A program made the position numbers and the translations under genes. The notes under the pieces are model-generated. The model saw nothing but the letters and a program-made list of their open reading frames with translations, ran no database searches and had not been told where the DNA came from. This document shows positions 23,986-31,858 of a stretch of 33,696 bases of DNA, in pieces. Source of the DNA: Cereibacter johrii (GTDB lineage: Bacteria > Pseudomonadota > Alphaproteobacteria > Rhodobacterales > Rhodobacteraceae); NCBI RefSeq assembly GCF_001720585.1, contig NZ_MABH01000162.1, positions 1-33,696 on the forward strand, read 5' to 3'. Each line of letters starts with the position of its first letter. Position 1 is the first letter of the stretch.

Positions 23986-25683
23986 TCAGGCGATACCCAT
24001 GCGGTGCCGCTCTTGCAACAGGCTCCCGGTGCGCGCGATCTCCTCGGCCAGACGCGGGCCATCCCAGCCGAGCGTGCGGGCGGCCACCGCGCCCACTTCG
24101 GCCAGGATCTCGCGCGAGGCCAGCCCCTCGAACCCCATCAGCGTGCGGCGCAGGAAGATGTCCTCGAGCCGGACCACGCGCTCGGTCCGGCAGATCAGCG
24201 CGATCTCGGCCGGGCTGTAGGGGCCGAGGGAGGCGAAGCGCGCCGGATCGGCCGCTTCCGCGGCCACGACCTCGGCGGCACGGCTGCCGTAGCGCTGGGT
24301 GAGCTGGCGGCAGCGAGCGGGGCTCACGCCCGCGCGCGCGGCGAGGCCCTCGGCCCAGATCTCGCGGTCGGCCTCGGCGAAGGGCAGCCCCCGGGCGCCG
24401 CCGATGGCGAGCCCCTCCGTCCCCGTCAGCCGGGAGCGGCCGGGGGCCGACAGCAGCCGGTCCGTCACCTGCGCGGCGAAGGCCCGGTAGGTCGTCCATT
24501 TGCCGCCCACCAGCGTCAGCGTGGTGAAGGGCCGGTCGGAGGAGGGCGCGAATTCGTCGATCCGGTGGTCCCGGCTGATGGCGCCGGTCGCGCCCGCCTG
24601 CATCCGCGGCAGAGGCCGCACGCCCGCAAAGGCGAACACGATATGCTCGCGCCCGAGCCGCACCCCCGGCAGGATCGGGCGCAGCACCGCGAACAGGTAG
24701 TCGATCTCGGCCTCGGTGCAGAACTTGTCGCCCGGATCGTCGCTGCGGATGTCGGTCGTGCCGAGCAGCACCCGATCGTCCGAGAGACGGTAGATCAGGC
24801 AGGCGCGGTGATCGTCGGTCTCGAAATAGAGCATCCGGTCGCCCAGATCGCGGGCGAGCTCGGCATGGCGCAGCACGAGATGCGAGCCCCGCGTGCCCCC
24901 GATCACCCGCCCGTTGAAGCCGAGCCCCGCCTGCACCTCGTCGACCCAAGCCCCCGCCGCATTGACGAGGATCTTCGGCCGCACCGTGAACGTCTCGCCC
25001 GTGAGCCGGTCGGTGAGCGTCACAGCCCCCCCGTCCTGCGGTCCGGCGGCGACGTAATTCAGCGCGACCGAGGCCGGGCAATCGGCCTCGGCATCGGCCA
25101 CGAGCTCCATCACCAGCCGCTCGGGGTGCGAGATCCGCGCATCGTAATATTCCGCCACCGCGCGGATGTCGGGGCCAAGGAGCCCGCCCATCTCGCGCCG
25201 CGCCTGCGCGGCCGTCATCAGCCGGTGGTCGGGCATCGTCTGGTGGGCGCGGCCGAAGACATCATAGAGCATGAGGCCGAGCTTGACCGGCACCGCGCCC
25301 TTCGGCCCCGGCACCCGCGTGAGCCGGAGGAGCCGCGCCCCCGCCGCAAGCGTCCCGCCAAGCCAGCTGCGCAGCGGCACCCAGCAGGCGAGCGGACGCA
25401 CGACATGGCAGGCGTTCTTCAGCAGCAGGTTGCGCTCGGTCAGCGATTCCCGGACCAGCGCCGCCTCGCCCGTCTCGAGATAGCGCAGACCGCCGTGGAT
25501 GAGCCGCGAGGGCGCCGCACTCGTGCCCGAGGCGAAGTCGCCCGCCTCGACCAAGAGCGCGGGCACGCCCTGCGCCGCGAGGTCGCGGAACACGCCGACC
25601 CCGTTGATTCCGCCGCCGATGATGAGGATTTCCGGCAGCTTGGCCGTCCGCAGCCGGGCCAGCATCTCGTCGCGCAGGCGCAT
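23986..25683 (-). CDS. glpD: FAD-dependent glycerol-3-phosphate (polyol-phosphate) dehydrogenase, GlpD family
   Basis: A 565-aa flavoprotein of the GlpD family, which oxidises glycerol 3-phosphate to dihydroxyacetone phosphate and passes electrons to quinone at the inner membrane. The FAD fold begins IIGGGINGVGVFRDL (about 21-35), RLIHGGLRYLE follows (60-70), then VNAAGAWVDEV, the substrate/FAD segment LIYRLSDDRVLLGTTDI and GGKWTTYRAFA; the C-terminal helical domain is complete. Length matches GlpD (about 500-560). The related EryB oxidises erythritol phosphate, and the neighbouring kinase is not a normal GlpK, so another polyol phosphate is possible. The gene is divergent from the kinase-transporter operon and shares its control region. 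Confidence 0.87.
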   Translation of the reverse strand: MRLRDEMLARLRTAKLPEILIIGGGINGVGVFRDLAAQGVPALLVEAGDFASGTSAAPSRLIHGGLRYLETGEAALVRESLTERNLLLKNACHVVRPLACWVPLRSWLGGTLAAGARLLRLTRVPGPKGAVPVKLGLMLYDVFGRAHQTMPDHRLMTAAQARREMGGLLGPDIRAVAEYYDARISHPERLVMELVADAEADCPASVALNYVAAGPQDGGAVTLTDRLTGETFTVRPKILVNAAGAWVDEVQAGLGFNGRVIGGTRGSHLVLRHAELARDLGDRMLYFETDDHRACLIYRLSDDRVLLGTTDIRSDDPGDKFCTEAEIDYLFAVLRPILPGVRLGREHIVFAFAGVRPLPRMQAGATGAISRDHRIDEFAPSSDRPFTTLTLVGGKWTTYRAFAAQVTDRLLSAPGRSRLTGTEGLAIGGARGLPFAEADREIWAEGLAARAGVSPARCRQLTQRYGSRAAEVVAAEAADPARFASLGPYSPAEIALICRTERVVRLEDIFLRRTLMGFEGLASREILAEVGAVAARTLGWDGPRLAEEIARTGSLLQERHRMGIA

Positions 25684-25735
25684 CCATCCCTCCCAGATGA
25701 TCGCGACCAGACTGAGTCAGCCGCACCGCTCCCGC

Positions 25736-25753
25736 AACTGGTAATGACAAGTT
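25736..25753. promoter_or_regulatory. Candidate HutC-type operator 1
   Basis: AACTGGTAATGACAAGTT is an inverted repeat (AACTGGT / ACAAGTT, 6 of 7 matching) with the GT-N4-AC core of GntR/HutC sites. It lies about 55-70 bp before the glpD start. Confidence 0.5.
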
Positions 25754-25763
25754 TTGCGACTTT

Positions 25764-25773
25764 GGTCTAGACC
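25764..25773. promoter_or_regulatory. Candidate HutC-type operator 2
   Basis: GGTCTAGACC is a perfect 10-bp palindrome, with a T before it making TGGTCTAGACC, like the well-known HutC-subfamily (DasR/NagR) box. It is centred 24 bp from operator 1. Confidence 0.55.
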
Positions 25774-25856
25774 CGAGCGGCACCCGCGCCCACTACCGCG
25801 ATCTTTCCCCGTTATACTAGAGCTTTACCGCATTCTGCATCTGCGAGACAGGTTCC

Positions 25857-25884
25857 TTGACAGGTTTCGGAACCCGTGTAGCCT
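25857..25884 (+). promoter_or_regulatory. Promoter of the kinase-glpSTPQUV operon
   Basis: TTGACA (25857-25862), 16 bp, TAGCCT (25879-25884): an ideal -35 and a modest -10. The start site would fall within or beside operator 3 at 25886-25903, which would allow direct repression. Confidence 0.55.
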
Positions 25885-25885
25885 C

Positions 25886-25903
25886 AACTCATCACTACAA
25901 GTT
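25886..25903. promoter_or_regulatory. Candidate HutC-type operator 3
   Basis: AACTCATCACTACAAGTT shares the AACT flank, ACAAGTT arm and spacing of operator 1; the left core is AT in place of GT. It covers the predicted transcription start of the kinase operon. Confidence 0.45.
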
Positions 25904-25952
25904 GGCGAGCAACGGGAGGGGAGGCCCGCGCCAGCATCAGGGAGGAATTCTC

Positions 25953-27488
25953 ATGCAGGACCGCGTGATCGGCATCGATGCCGGTGGCACCATGACGAAG
26001 GCTGCGCTCTTCGACCTCACGGGACAAGAGCTGGCCTGCGCGCGGCGCAAGAACGTCATGGCCTTTCCGGCCCCCGGCTGGACCGAGCGAGACCCCGATG
26101 CCATGTGGGCCGCGGCCGCCGCCTCGGTGCGCGAGGTGCTGGAGCGCACGGCCACCGATCCGGGCCGCATCGCCGCGGTGAGCGTGGCGGGCTACGGCAG
26201 CGGCCTCTATCTCCTCGATGCCGAGGGCGCGGTCGTGCGGCCCGGCATCGTCTCGACCGACAGCCGCGCGGCCGGGGTCGTGGCCGACTGGACCGCCTCG
26301 GGCCTTGCGACCATGGTCGAGCCCCTGATCCAGCAGCGGCTCTGGGCGGGGCAGAGCCTCGTCCTTCTGGCCTGGCTTCAGCGGCACGAGCCGCAGACGG
26401 TCGCCCGCACGCACAAGATCTCGTTCTGCAAGGATTTCCTGCGCACCCGCCTCTGCGGCGACCTGTCGACGGACCCGTCGGACGCCGGCATCGCCGGGCT
26501 CATCGACGTGACGACCGGCACCTATTCCCGCGACGCGTTCCGGCTTCTGGGCCTCGAGGGCTGGCTCGACAAGCTGCCCGAGATCGGCCCCGCCGACGAG
26601 GTGGTGGGGCTCGTGTCGCAGCCGGCCGCGGCGCTCACCGGGCTCCGCGCAGGCACGCCCGTGGTGCGCGGAGCGGTCGATGTCACCGCGGCGGCGCTCG
26701 CCTCCGGGCTCAGCCGCGAGGATCAGATGAGCGTCGTCGCCGGCACCTTCAGCATCAATTCGACCCTGCACCGCACGCCCCGGATGAGCATGTCCCCCTT
26801 CCTGCAGAGCGCCTATCCGCTCGGCGGCTATCTGGCGACGGAGGGGGCGGCCACCTCGGCCTCGAACCTCGAATGGCTGGTCAAGACCCTGCTCGCCCAC
26901 GGCGGCACCCTGCCGGGCGATCTGGCGGGCGGCCTTTATGAGGTGGTGAACGATGCGGTGCTGCGCCGCCGCGGCCAGCCGCGCGACGCGCTCTTCTTCC
27001 CCTTCCTCTTCGGCGGGCCGGACGGCGCCCCGGCGGGCCTTCTCGGCATGACGGCCGACTACAGTTTCGACGACATCATGCTCGCGGTGTTCGAGGGCAT
27101 CGTCTTCGCCCACAAGGTCGATATCGACCGGCTGCTCTCGGGCAACGATGCGGCGCGGCCCGGCGTCATCCGGCTCGCGGGCGGCGCCTCGCGGAGCGCC
27201 ATCTGGTCGGAGATGTTCGCCGACATCCTGGGCCTGCCCGTCGAGGTGCCGGAAGGGTCCGAGCTGGGGGCGCTGGGGGTGGCCATCTGCGCAGCCAGCG
27301 CCGTGGGGGCCCACGCCTCGCTCGGCGAGGCCGTTTCCGCCATGGCCCGCACCGCGCGGCGCCACGAGGTCGAGCACAGCCGCGGCGCCGCCCATTGCGC
27401 CAAATATCCCCGCTACCGGGCCATGACCGAGGCCATGGCCAGCGCCTGGCGCCTGCCCTCCCGCGGGGCGGAGGCGTTCCATGCTTGA
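25953..27488 (+). CDS. FGGY-family carbohydrate/polyol kinase
   Basis: A 511-aa FGGY kinase that would phosphorylate the polyol imported by the following ABC system. Motifs are the phosphate loop IDAGGTMTK (8-16), PGWTERDPDAMW (41-52), the catalytic Asp243 in GAVDVTAAAL, AGTFSIN (263-269) and the adenosine-site segment RLAGGASRSAIWSEMFADIL near the C-terminus. It lacks the QGTTSSR N-terminus of glycerol kinase and resembles LyxK/YiaP (L-xylulokinase) and erythritol-kinase-type members more. Start ATG 25953 has GGAGG 7 nt upstream. It overlaps glpS by 8 nt. The family is certain, the substrate is not: glycerol, erythritol or a pentitol/pentulose are candidates. Confidence 0.85.
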   Translation: MQDRVIGIDAGGTMTKAALFDLTGQELACARRKNVMAFPAPGWTERDPDAMWAAAAASVREVLERTATDPGRIAAVSVAGYGSGLYLLDAEGAVVRPGIVSTDSRAAGVVADWTASGLATMVEPLIQQRLWAGQSLVLLAWLQRHEPQTVARTHKISFCKDFLRTRLCGDLSTDPSDAGIAGLIDVTTGTYSRDAFRLLGLEGWLDKLPEIGPADEVVGLVSQPAAALTGLRAGTPVVRGAVDVTAAALASGLSREDQMSVVAGTFSINSTLHRTPRMSMSPFLQSAYPLGGYLATEGAATSASNLEWLVKTLLAHGGTLPGDLAGGLYEVVNDAVLRRRGQPRDALFFPFLFGGPDGAPAGLLGMTADYSFDDIMLAVFEGIVFAHKVDIDRLLSGNDAARPGVIRLAGGASRSAIWSEMFADILGLPVEVPEGSELGALGVAICAASAVGAHASLGEAVSAMARTARRHEVEHSRGAAHCAKYPRYRAMTEAMASAWRLPSRGAEAFHA

Positions 27489-28563
27489 GCTTTGCGGCGT
27501 GACCCGGCGGGCGGGCAGCCAGATCCACATCCATCCCACCGACCTCGCGCTTCAGGGCGGCACGATGAACGTGCTCCTCGGGCCCACGCTCGCCGGCAAG
27601 ACGAGCCTCATGCGGCTGATGGCCGGGCTCGACGCGCCGAGCGAGGGGCGGATCCTCTGGAACGGGCAGGATGTGACGGGCCAGAGAGTGCAGGACCGCC
27701 GCGTGGCGATGGTCTACCAGCAGTTCATCAATTACCCCTCGATGAGCGTCTACGACAACATCGCCTCGCCGCTGCGGCTGACGGGGCAGCCGCGCGCCGA
27801 GATCGACCGCGCGGTGCGCGGGACGGCCGAGATGCTGAAGCTGACGCCGCTCCTCGACAGGAAACCCCTCGAGCTGTCGGGCGGCCAGCAGCAGCGCTGC
27901 GCGCTGGCCCGGGCGCTGGTGAAGGGGGCAGGCCTCGTGCTTCTCGACGAGCCGCTGGCGAACCTCGACTACAAGCTCCGCGAGGAACTCCGGGCCGAGA
28001 TCCCGAAGATCTTCGAGGCCTCGGGCGCGATCTTCGTCTATGCCACCACCGAACCCGAGGAGGCGCTCCTCCTCGGCGGCAACACGGCCACCCTCTGGCA
28101 GGGCCGCGTCACCCAGTTCGGCCGCGCGCCCGAGGTCTACCGCCGGCCCGCCTGCGCGCTGACCGCGCGGGTCTTCAGCGATCCGCCGATGAACTTCACC
28201 CCCTGCCGCAAGGAGGGGCACCGCCTGCGGTTCGGCCATGGCGTGCAGGCTCCGGCCGAGGGGGCGCTGGCGCTGATCCCGGACGGCGACTATCTGGCGG
28301 GCTTCCGGGCCAACCATCTGCACATGAACGTCCATTCCGGCAGCGCGCTCGAATTCCGCTGTCGGCTGGGCGTGTCCGAGATCACCGGCTCCGAGACCTT
28401 CCTGCATCTGACCCACGGCTCCGACCGCTGGGTGGCCCTCGTCCACGGGGTCCACGACCTGCCGCCGGGCGAGGTGAGCCTCTGGCTCGATCCCGCCCAT
28501 GTCTATCTCTTCGGCAGGAACGGCGATCTCGCCGCGCCCGCCCCCTATGCGCTTGCCGCCTGA
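27481..28563 (+). CDS. glpS: ABC transporter ATPase GlpS
   Basis: A 360-aa MalK/UgpC-type ATPase of a CUT1-like importer, one of two different ATPases in the operon, as in the rhizobial glycerol transporter GlpSTPQUV. Walker A is GPTLAGKT (34-41), the Q-loop is VYQQF (Gln80), the signature LSGGQQQR (132-139) is canonical and Walker B is LLDEP (154-158). The switch (H-loop) histidine is missing: YATTEPEEA has Thr190 where VTHD is expected. The regulatory C-terminal domain (about 240-360) is present. It should work as a heterodimer with GlpT. It starts within the kinase 3' end. Confidence 0.88.
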   Translation: MLELCGVTRRAGSQIHIHPTDLALQGGTMNVLLGPTLAGKTSLMRLMAGLDAPSEGRILWNGQDVTGQRVQDRRVAMVYQQFINYPSMSVYDNIASPLRLTGQPRAEIDRAVRGTAEMLKLTPLLDRKPLELSGGQQQRCALARALVKGAGLVLLDEPLANLDYKLREELRAEIPKIFEASGAIFVYATTEPEEALLLGGNTATLWQGRVTQFGRAPEVYRRPACALTARVFSDPPMNFTPCRKEGHRLRFGHGVQAPAEGALALIPDGDYLAGFRANHLHMNVHSGSALEFRCRLGVSEITGSETFLHLTHGSDRWVALVHGVHDLPPGEVSLWLDPAHVYLFGRNGDLAAPAPYALAA

Positions 28564-28572
28564 GGAGCTCCG

Positions 28573-29661
28573 ATGGCCCGCATCACGCTGTCCAACCTCG
28601 CCCACAGCTACTTTCCCCATCCGCGCGGAGAAGAGGATTTCGCGCTGAAGACCATGGATCACGTCTGGGAGGATGGGGACGCCTATGCGCTTCTGGGCTC
28701 GTCGGGCTGCGGCAAGACCACGCTTCTGAACATCATCTCGGGCCTGCGCCGCCCGAGCCAGGGCCGCGTGCTCTTCGGCGAGACCGACGTGACCGATGCC
28801 CCCACGCCTGCGCGCAACATCGCCCAGGTGTTCCAGTTTCCCGTGGTCTACGACACGATGACCGTGCGCGAGAACCTGGCCTTCCCGCTCCGCAACCGGG
28901 GCATGAAGGCCGCCTATATCCGCGCCCGCGTGGATCAGATCGCGGCGATGATCGGCATGGAGGCGATGCTCGACCGCAAGGCGCGGGGCCTCACCGCCGA
29001 CGCCAAGCAGAAGATCAGCCTCGGGCGCGGCATGGTGCGCGAGGATGTGAACGCCATCCTCTTCGACGAGCCGCTGACGGTGATCGACCCGCACATGAAG
29101 TGGGAGCTGCGGACCCAGCTGAAGCAGCTCCACCGCGAGTTCGGCCACACGATGATCTATGTGACCCACGACCAGACCGAGGCGCTGACCTTCGCCGACA
29201 AGGTCGTGGTCATGTATGACGGCCGCGTGGTGCAGATGGGCACGCCGGAGGAGCTCTTCGAACGGCCTGCCCACACGTTCGTGGGCTATTTCATCGGCTC
29301 GCCCGGCATGAACCTGTTCGAGGCCGAGGTGGCGGGCCCGCTGGCCCGGATCGGCAGCCACAGCCTGCCTCTCGGCGCCGACTACGGCCGGCCCGCGGGC
29401 CGCGTCCAGATCGGCATCCGGCCCGAATTCGTGCAGCCGACGGACGGCCCCGGTCTGCCTGTCGCCGTGACGCGCATCGAGGATGTGGGCCGCCACCGGA
29501 TCCTGCGGGCCACGCTCGAGGGCCGCGAGCTCTCGATCGTGCTGCCCGAGGGGCGGCCGCTGCCGGGGCCCGAGGCCCGCGTCACCTTCCGTCCCGACCG
29601 CATCGGGGTCTTTGCCGACGACTGGCGGCTGGCCCCCCGCGCCCTGCAGAGGATCGCCTGA
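28573..29661 (+). CDS. glpT: ABC transporter ATPase GlpT
   Basis: A 362-aa ATPase, partner of GlpS. Walker A is GSSGCGKT (42-49), the Q-loop is VFQFP (Gln88), Walker B is LFDEP (163-167) and the switch His199 is intact in VTHDQTEA. The signature is degenerate: LTADAKQ (140-146) replaces LSGGQQQ, with both glycines lost. The C-terminal TOBE-like domain runs from about 245. GAGGAG lies before the ATG, 9 nt after glpS, and the stop overlaps glpP (TGATG). Together with the GlpS defects this predicts one normal ATP site (GlpT core with GlpS signature) and one crippled site. Confidence 0.88.
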   Translation: MARITLSNLAHSYFPHPRGEEDFALKTMDHVWEDGDAYALLGSSGCGKTTLLNIISGLRRPSQGRVLFGETDVTDAPTPARNIAQVFQFPVVYDTMTVRENLAFPLRNRGMKAAYIRARVDQIAAMIGMEAMLDRKARGLTADAKQKISLGRGMVREDVNAILFDEPLTVIDPHMKWELRTQLKQLHREFGHTMIYVTHDQTEALTFADKVVVMYDGRVVQMGTPEELFERPAHTFVGYFIGSPGMNLFEAEVAGPLARIGSHSLPLGADYGRPAGRVQIGIRPEFVQPTDGPGLPVAVTRIEDVGRHRILRATLEGRELSIVLPEGRPLPGPEARVTFRPDRIGVFADDWRLAPRALQRIA

Positions 29662-30542
29662 TGGACAAGACCAAGGACGAACGCGCCTGGTTCCTCGTGC
29701 TGCCCGTGCTGGTGCTGGTGGCCTTCTCGGCCATCCTGCCGCTGATGACAGTTGTCAACTACGCCTTCAACGACACGTTCGGAAACAACGACTTCTTCTG
29801 GGTCGGCTTCGAATGGTTCGAGGAGGTGCTGACCTCCGAGCGGATGCACGAGGCGCTCTGGCGCCAGCTTCTGTTCTCGGGCCTGATCCTCGCCATCGAG
29901 ATCCCGCTCGGGATCGGCGTGGCGCTGACCCTGCCCAAGCGCGGGCTGAAGGCCAGCCTCTGCCTCGTGCTTCTGGCCCTGCCGCTCCTGATCCCGTGGA
30001 ACGTGGTGGGCACGATCTGGCAGGTCTTCTCGCGCATCGACATCGGCCTTCTGGGCTCGGGCCTCCGCGCGCTCGGGATCGATTTCAACATCGGCCAGAA
30101 CCCTCTCGACGCCTGGATCGTGCTGATCGTGATGGATGTCTGGCACTGGACCTCGCTCGTGACGCTTCTCGCCTATGCCGGGCTTCAGTCGATCCCCGAG
30201 GCCTATTATCAGGCGGGCCGCATCGATCAGGCCAGCCGCTGGGCCGTCTTCCGCCACATCGAGCTGCCCAAGATGAAGGGCGTGCTGCTGATCGCGGTGC
30301 TCCTGCGCTTCATGGACAGTTTCATGATCTACACCGAGCCCTTCGTCGTCACCGGCGGCGGCCCCGGCTCGGCCACGAGCTTCCTGTCCATCGACCTCGT
30401 GAAGATGGCCGTGGGCCAGTTCGATCTCGGTCCCGCCGCCGCCTTCTCGCTGATGTATTTCCTCGTGATCCTGCTGGTGAGCTGGGTCTTCTACACGGTG
30501 ATGACCTCGCTCGACAAAGCCGGGAAGGAGCCCAGCGAATGA
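29661..30542 (+). CDS. glpP: ABC transporter permease GlpP
   Basis: A 293-aa inner-membrane permease with six hydrophobic segments. The cytoplasmic EAA loop that docks onto the ATPases is visible at about 180-203 (EAYYQAGRIDQASRWAVFRH). Sequence type is MalF/UgpA-like, as in GlpP of the rhizobial glycerol importer. It overlaps glpT by one base and glpQ by four (ATGA), so it is co-translated. Pairs with GlpQ. Confidence 0.9.
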   Translation: MDKTKDERAWFLVLPVLVLVAFSAILPLMTVVNYAFNDTFGNNDFFWVGFEWFEEVLTSERMHEALWRQLLFSGLILAIEIPLGIGVALTLPKRGLKASLCLVLLALPLLIPWNVVGTIWQVFSRIDIGLLGSGLRALGIDFNIGQNPLDAWIVLIVMDVWHWTSLVTLLAYAGLQSIPEAYYQAGRIDQASRWAVFRHIELPKMKGVLLIAVLLRFMDSFMIYTEPFVVTGGGPGSATSFLSIDLVKMAVGQFDLGPAAAFSLMYFLVILLVSWVFYTVMTSLDKAGKEPSE

Positions 30543-31408
30543 CCGCCGCCGCCCTGAACCTCGCCGCCCCTGCCGCGCGCCGCCCGTCCCGCGACACGGC
30601 CCGCACCCGGAGCCTGATCGCAGGCACCCTCCTGATCGCCTACCTGCTGTTCCTGCTGATCCCGATCTACTGGCTCGTGAACATGAGCCTGAAGCCGAAC
30701 AGCGAGATCATGAGCAGCGTGAACCTGATCCCCGAGCACCCGACGCTGGCGAATTATGCCCGCATCTTCGGCGATCCGACCTGGTACATGGGCTATGTCC
30801 ACAGCCTGATCTATGTGGTGCTGAATACGGCCATCTCGCTCGCCGTCGCCCTGCCGGCCGCCTATGCCTTCTCGCGCTACAGCTTCACCGGAGACAAGCA
30901 TCTCTTCTTCTGGCTGCTCACGAACCGGATGGCGCCTCCGGCGGTCTTCGCCCTGCCCTTCTTCCAGCTCTATTCCTCGGTGGGCCTCTTCGACACCCAT
31001 ATCGCGGTGGCGCTCGCCCATTGCCTCTTCAATGTGCCGCTCGCGGTCTGGATCCTCGAAGGGTTCATGCGCGGCGTGCCGAAGGAGATCGACGAGACCG
31101 CCTATATCGACGGCTATTCCTTCCCGCGCTTCTTCCTCGGCATCTTCCTGCCGCTGATCGGCTCGGGCGTGGGGGTGGCCGCCTTCTTCTGCTTCATGTT
31201 CTCCTGGGTGGACCTGCTCATCAGCCGGACCCTGACCTCGGTCAATGTGAAGACCATCGGCGTGGCGATGACGCGGACCTCCTCGGCCACCGGCCTCGAT
31301 TACGGAACGCTGGCCGCGGCGGGCGTGCTCACCATCATCCCGGGTGCGCTCGTGATCTGGTTCGTGCGCAACTACATCGCCAAGGGCTTCGCCCTGGGGA
31401 GAGTGTGA
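30539..31408 (+). CDS. glpQ: ABC transporter permease GlpQ
   Basis: A 289-aa MalG/UgpE-like permease with six predicted membrane helices, the first at about 25-48. The EAA loop is at about 182-205 (KEIDETAYIDGYSFPRFFLG). The start ATG 30539 overlaps the glpP stop; the stop overlaps the glpU start (TGATG). The N-terminus is an Ala/Arg-rich cytoplasmic tail. Not to be confused with the enterobacterial phosphodiesterase of the same name. Confidence 0.9.
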   Translation: MTAAALNLAAPAARRPSRDTARTRSLIAGTLLIAYLLFLLIPIYWLVNMSLKPNSEIMSSVNLIPEHPTLANYARIFGDPTWYMGYVHSLIYVVLNTAISLAVALPAAYAFSRYSFTGDKHLFFWLLTNRMAPPAVFALPFFQLYSSVGLFDTHIAVALAHCLFNVPLAVWILEGFMRGVPKEIDETAYIDGYSFPRFFLGIFLPLIGSGVGVAAFFCFMFSWVDLLISRTLTSVNVKTIGVAMTRTSSATGLDYGTLAAAGVLTIIPGALVIWFVRNYIAKGFALGRV

Positions 31409-31800
31409 TGCGGCAGGGTCTGACAATCCTCGGGCTCGTGGCCCTGATCGGCGGATCGCTCGGCGCCCTGATCCTCGCGGTGCCGCGCACCGAGGACGGC
31501 TTCGACTGGCTGGGCCAGATGGTCGAGGGCGGGTGGATGGCCTGGAGCTTCCCCGTCGCCCTCTTCTTCTGGGCCATCGGCAGCCTTCTCGTGCTGATGA
31601 CGGTTCTTGCGGTGGCGCGGCCGGAGGTTCCGCGTGTGGGGATCCTCAGGATCGAGACGACGCGGGGGGACCGGCTGTTCATCTCGCTCCTGGGCTCGGC
31701 CTTCCTGTGCCTGGGCTGGCTCGCGCTGATGGGGCCGCCGCTCTGGGGCGCGCTCGCGCTCTGCCTGATCTACGCCGCGGCGGTCTTCCGCTGGGTGTGA
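31408..31800 (+). CDS. glpU: Small DUF2160-type membrane protein GlpU
   Basis: A 130-aa protein with about four hydrophobic segments (roughly 3-24, 45-68, 90-107 and 110-128) and a polar loop PRTEDGFDWLGQMVEGG. It matches the small membrane protein (DUF2160) that occurs only beside GlpSTPQV-type importers; its function is unknown. It is translationally coupled to glpQ by TGATG and precedes the binding protein. It may be an accessory subunit of the permease. Confidence 0.82.
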   Translation: MRQGLTILGLVALIGGSLGALILAVPRTEDGFDWLGQMVEGGWMAWSFPVALFFWAIGSLLVLMTVLAVARPEVPRVGILRIETTRGDRLFISLLGSAFLCLGWLALMGPPLWGALALCLIYAAAVFRWV

Positions 31801-31858
31801 CCGACCCGTGCCGGGGGGGAGCCCGGCCAATGTCCAACGTCTTTGGGAGGAGACCTGC

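Larger units (their letters stand above)
25684..25952. other. Divergent control region, glpD / kinase
   Basis: This 269-bp non-coding stretch contains three candidate regulator sites, a promoter for the rightward operon and the ribosome site GGAGG (25941-25945) for the kinase. I see no confident -10 for glpD, though the two left sites lie where that promoter is expected. Confidence 0.6.

Noticed and set aside
25953-27488. Canonical glycerol kinase (GlpK)
   Set aside because: The N-terminal QGTTSSR signature is absent and the body resembles L-xylulokinase/erythritol-kinase-like FGGY members.
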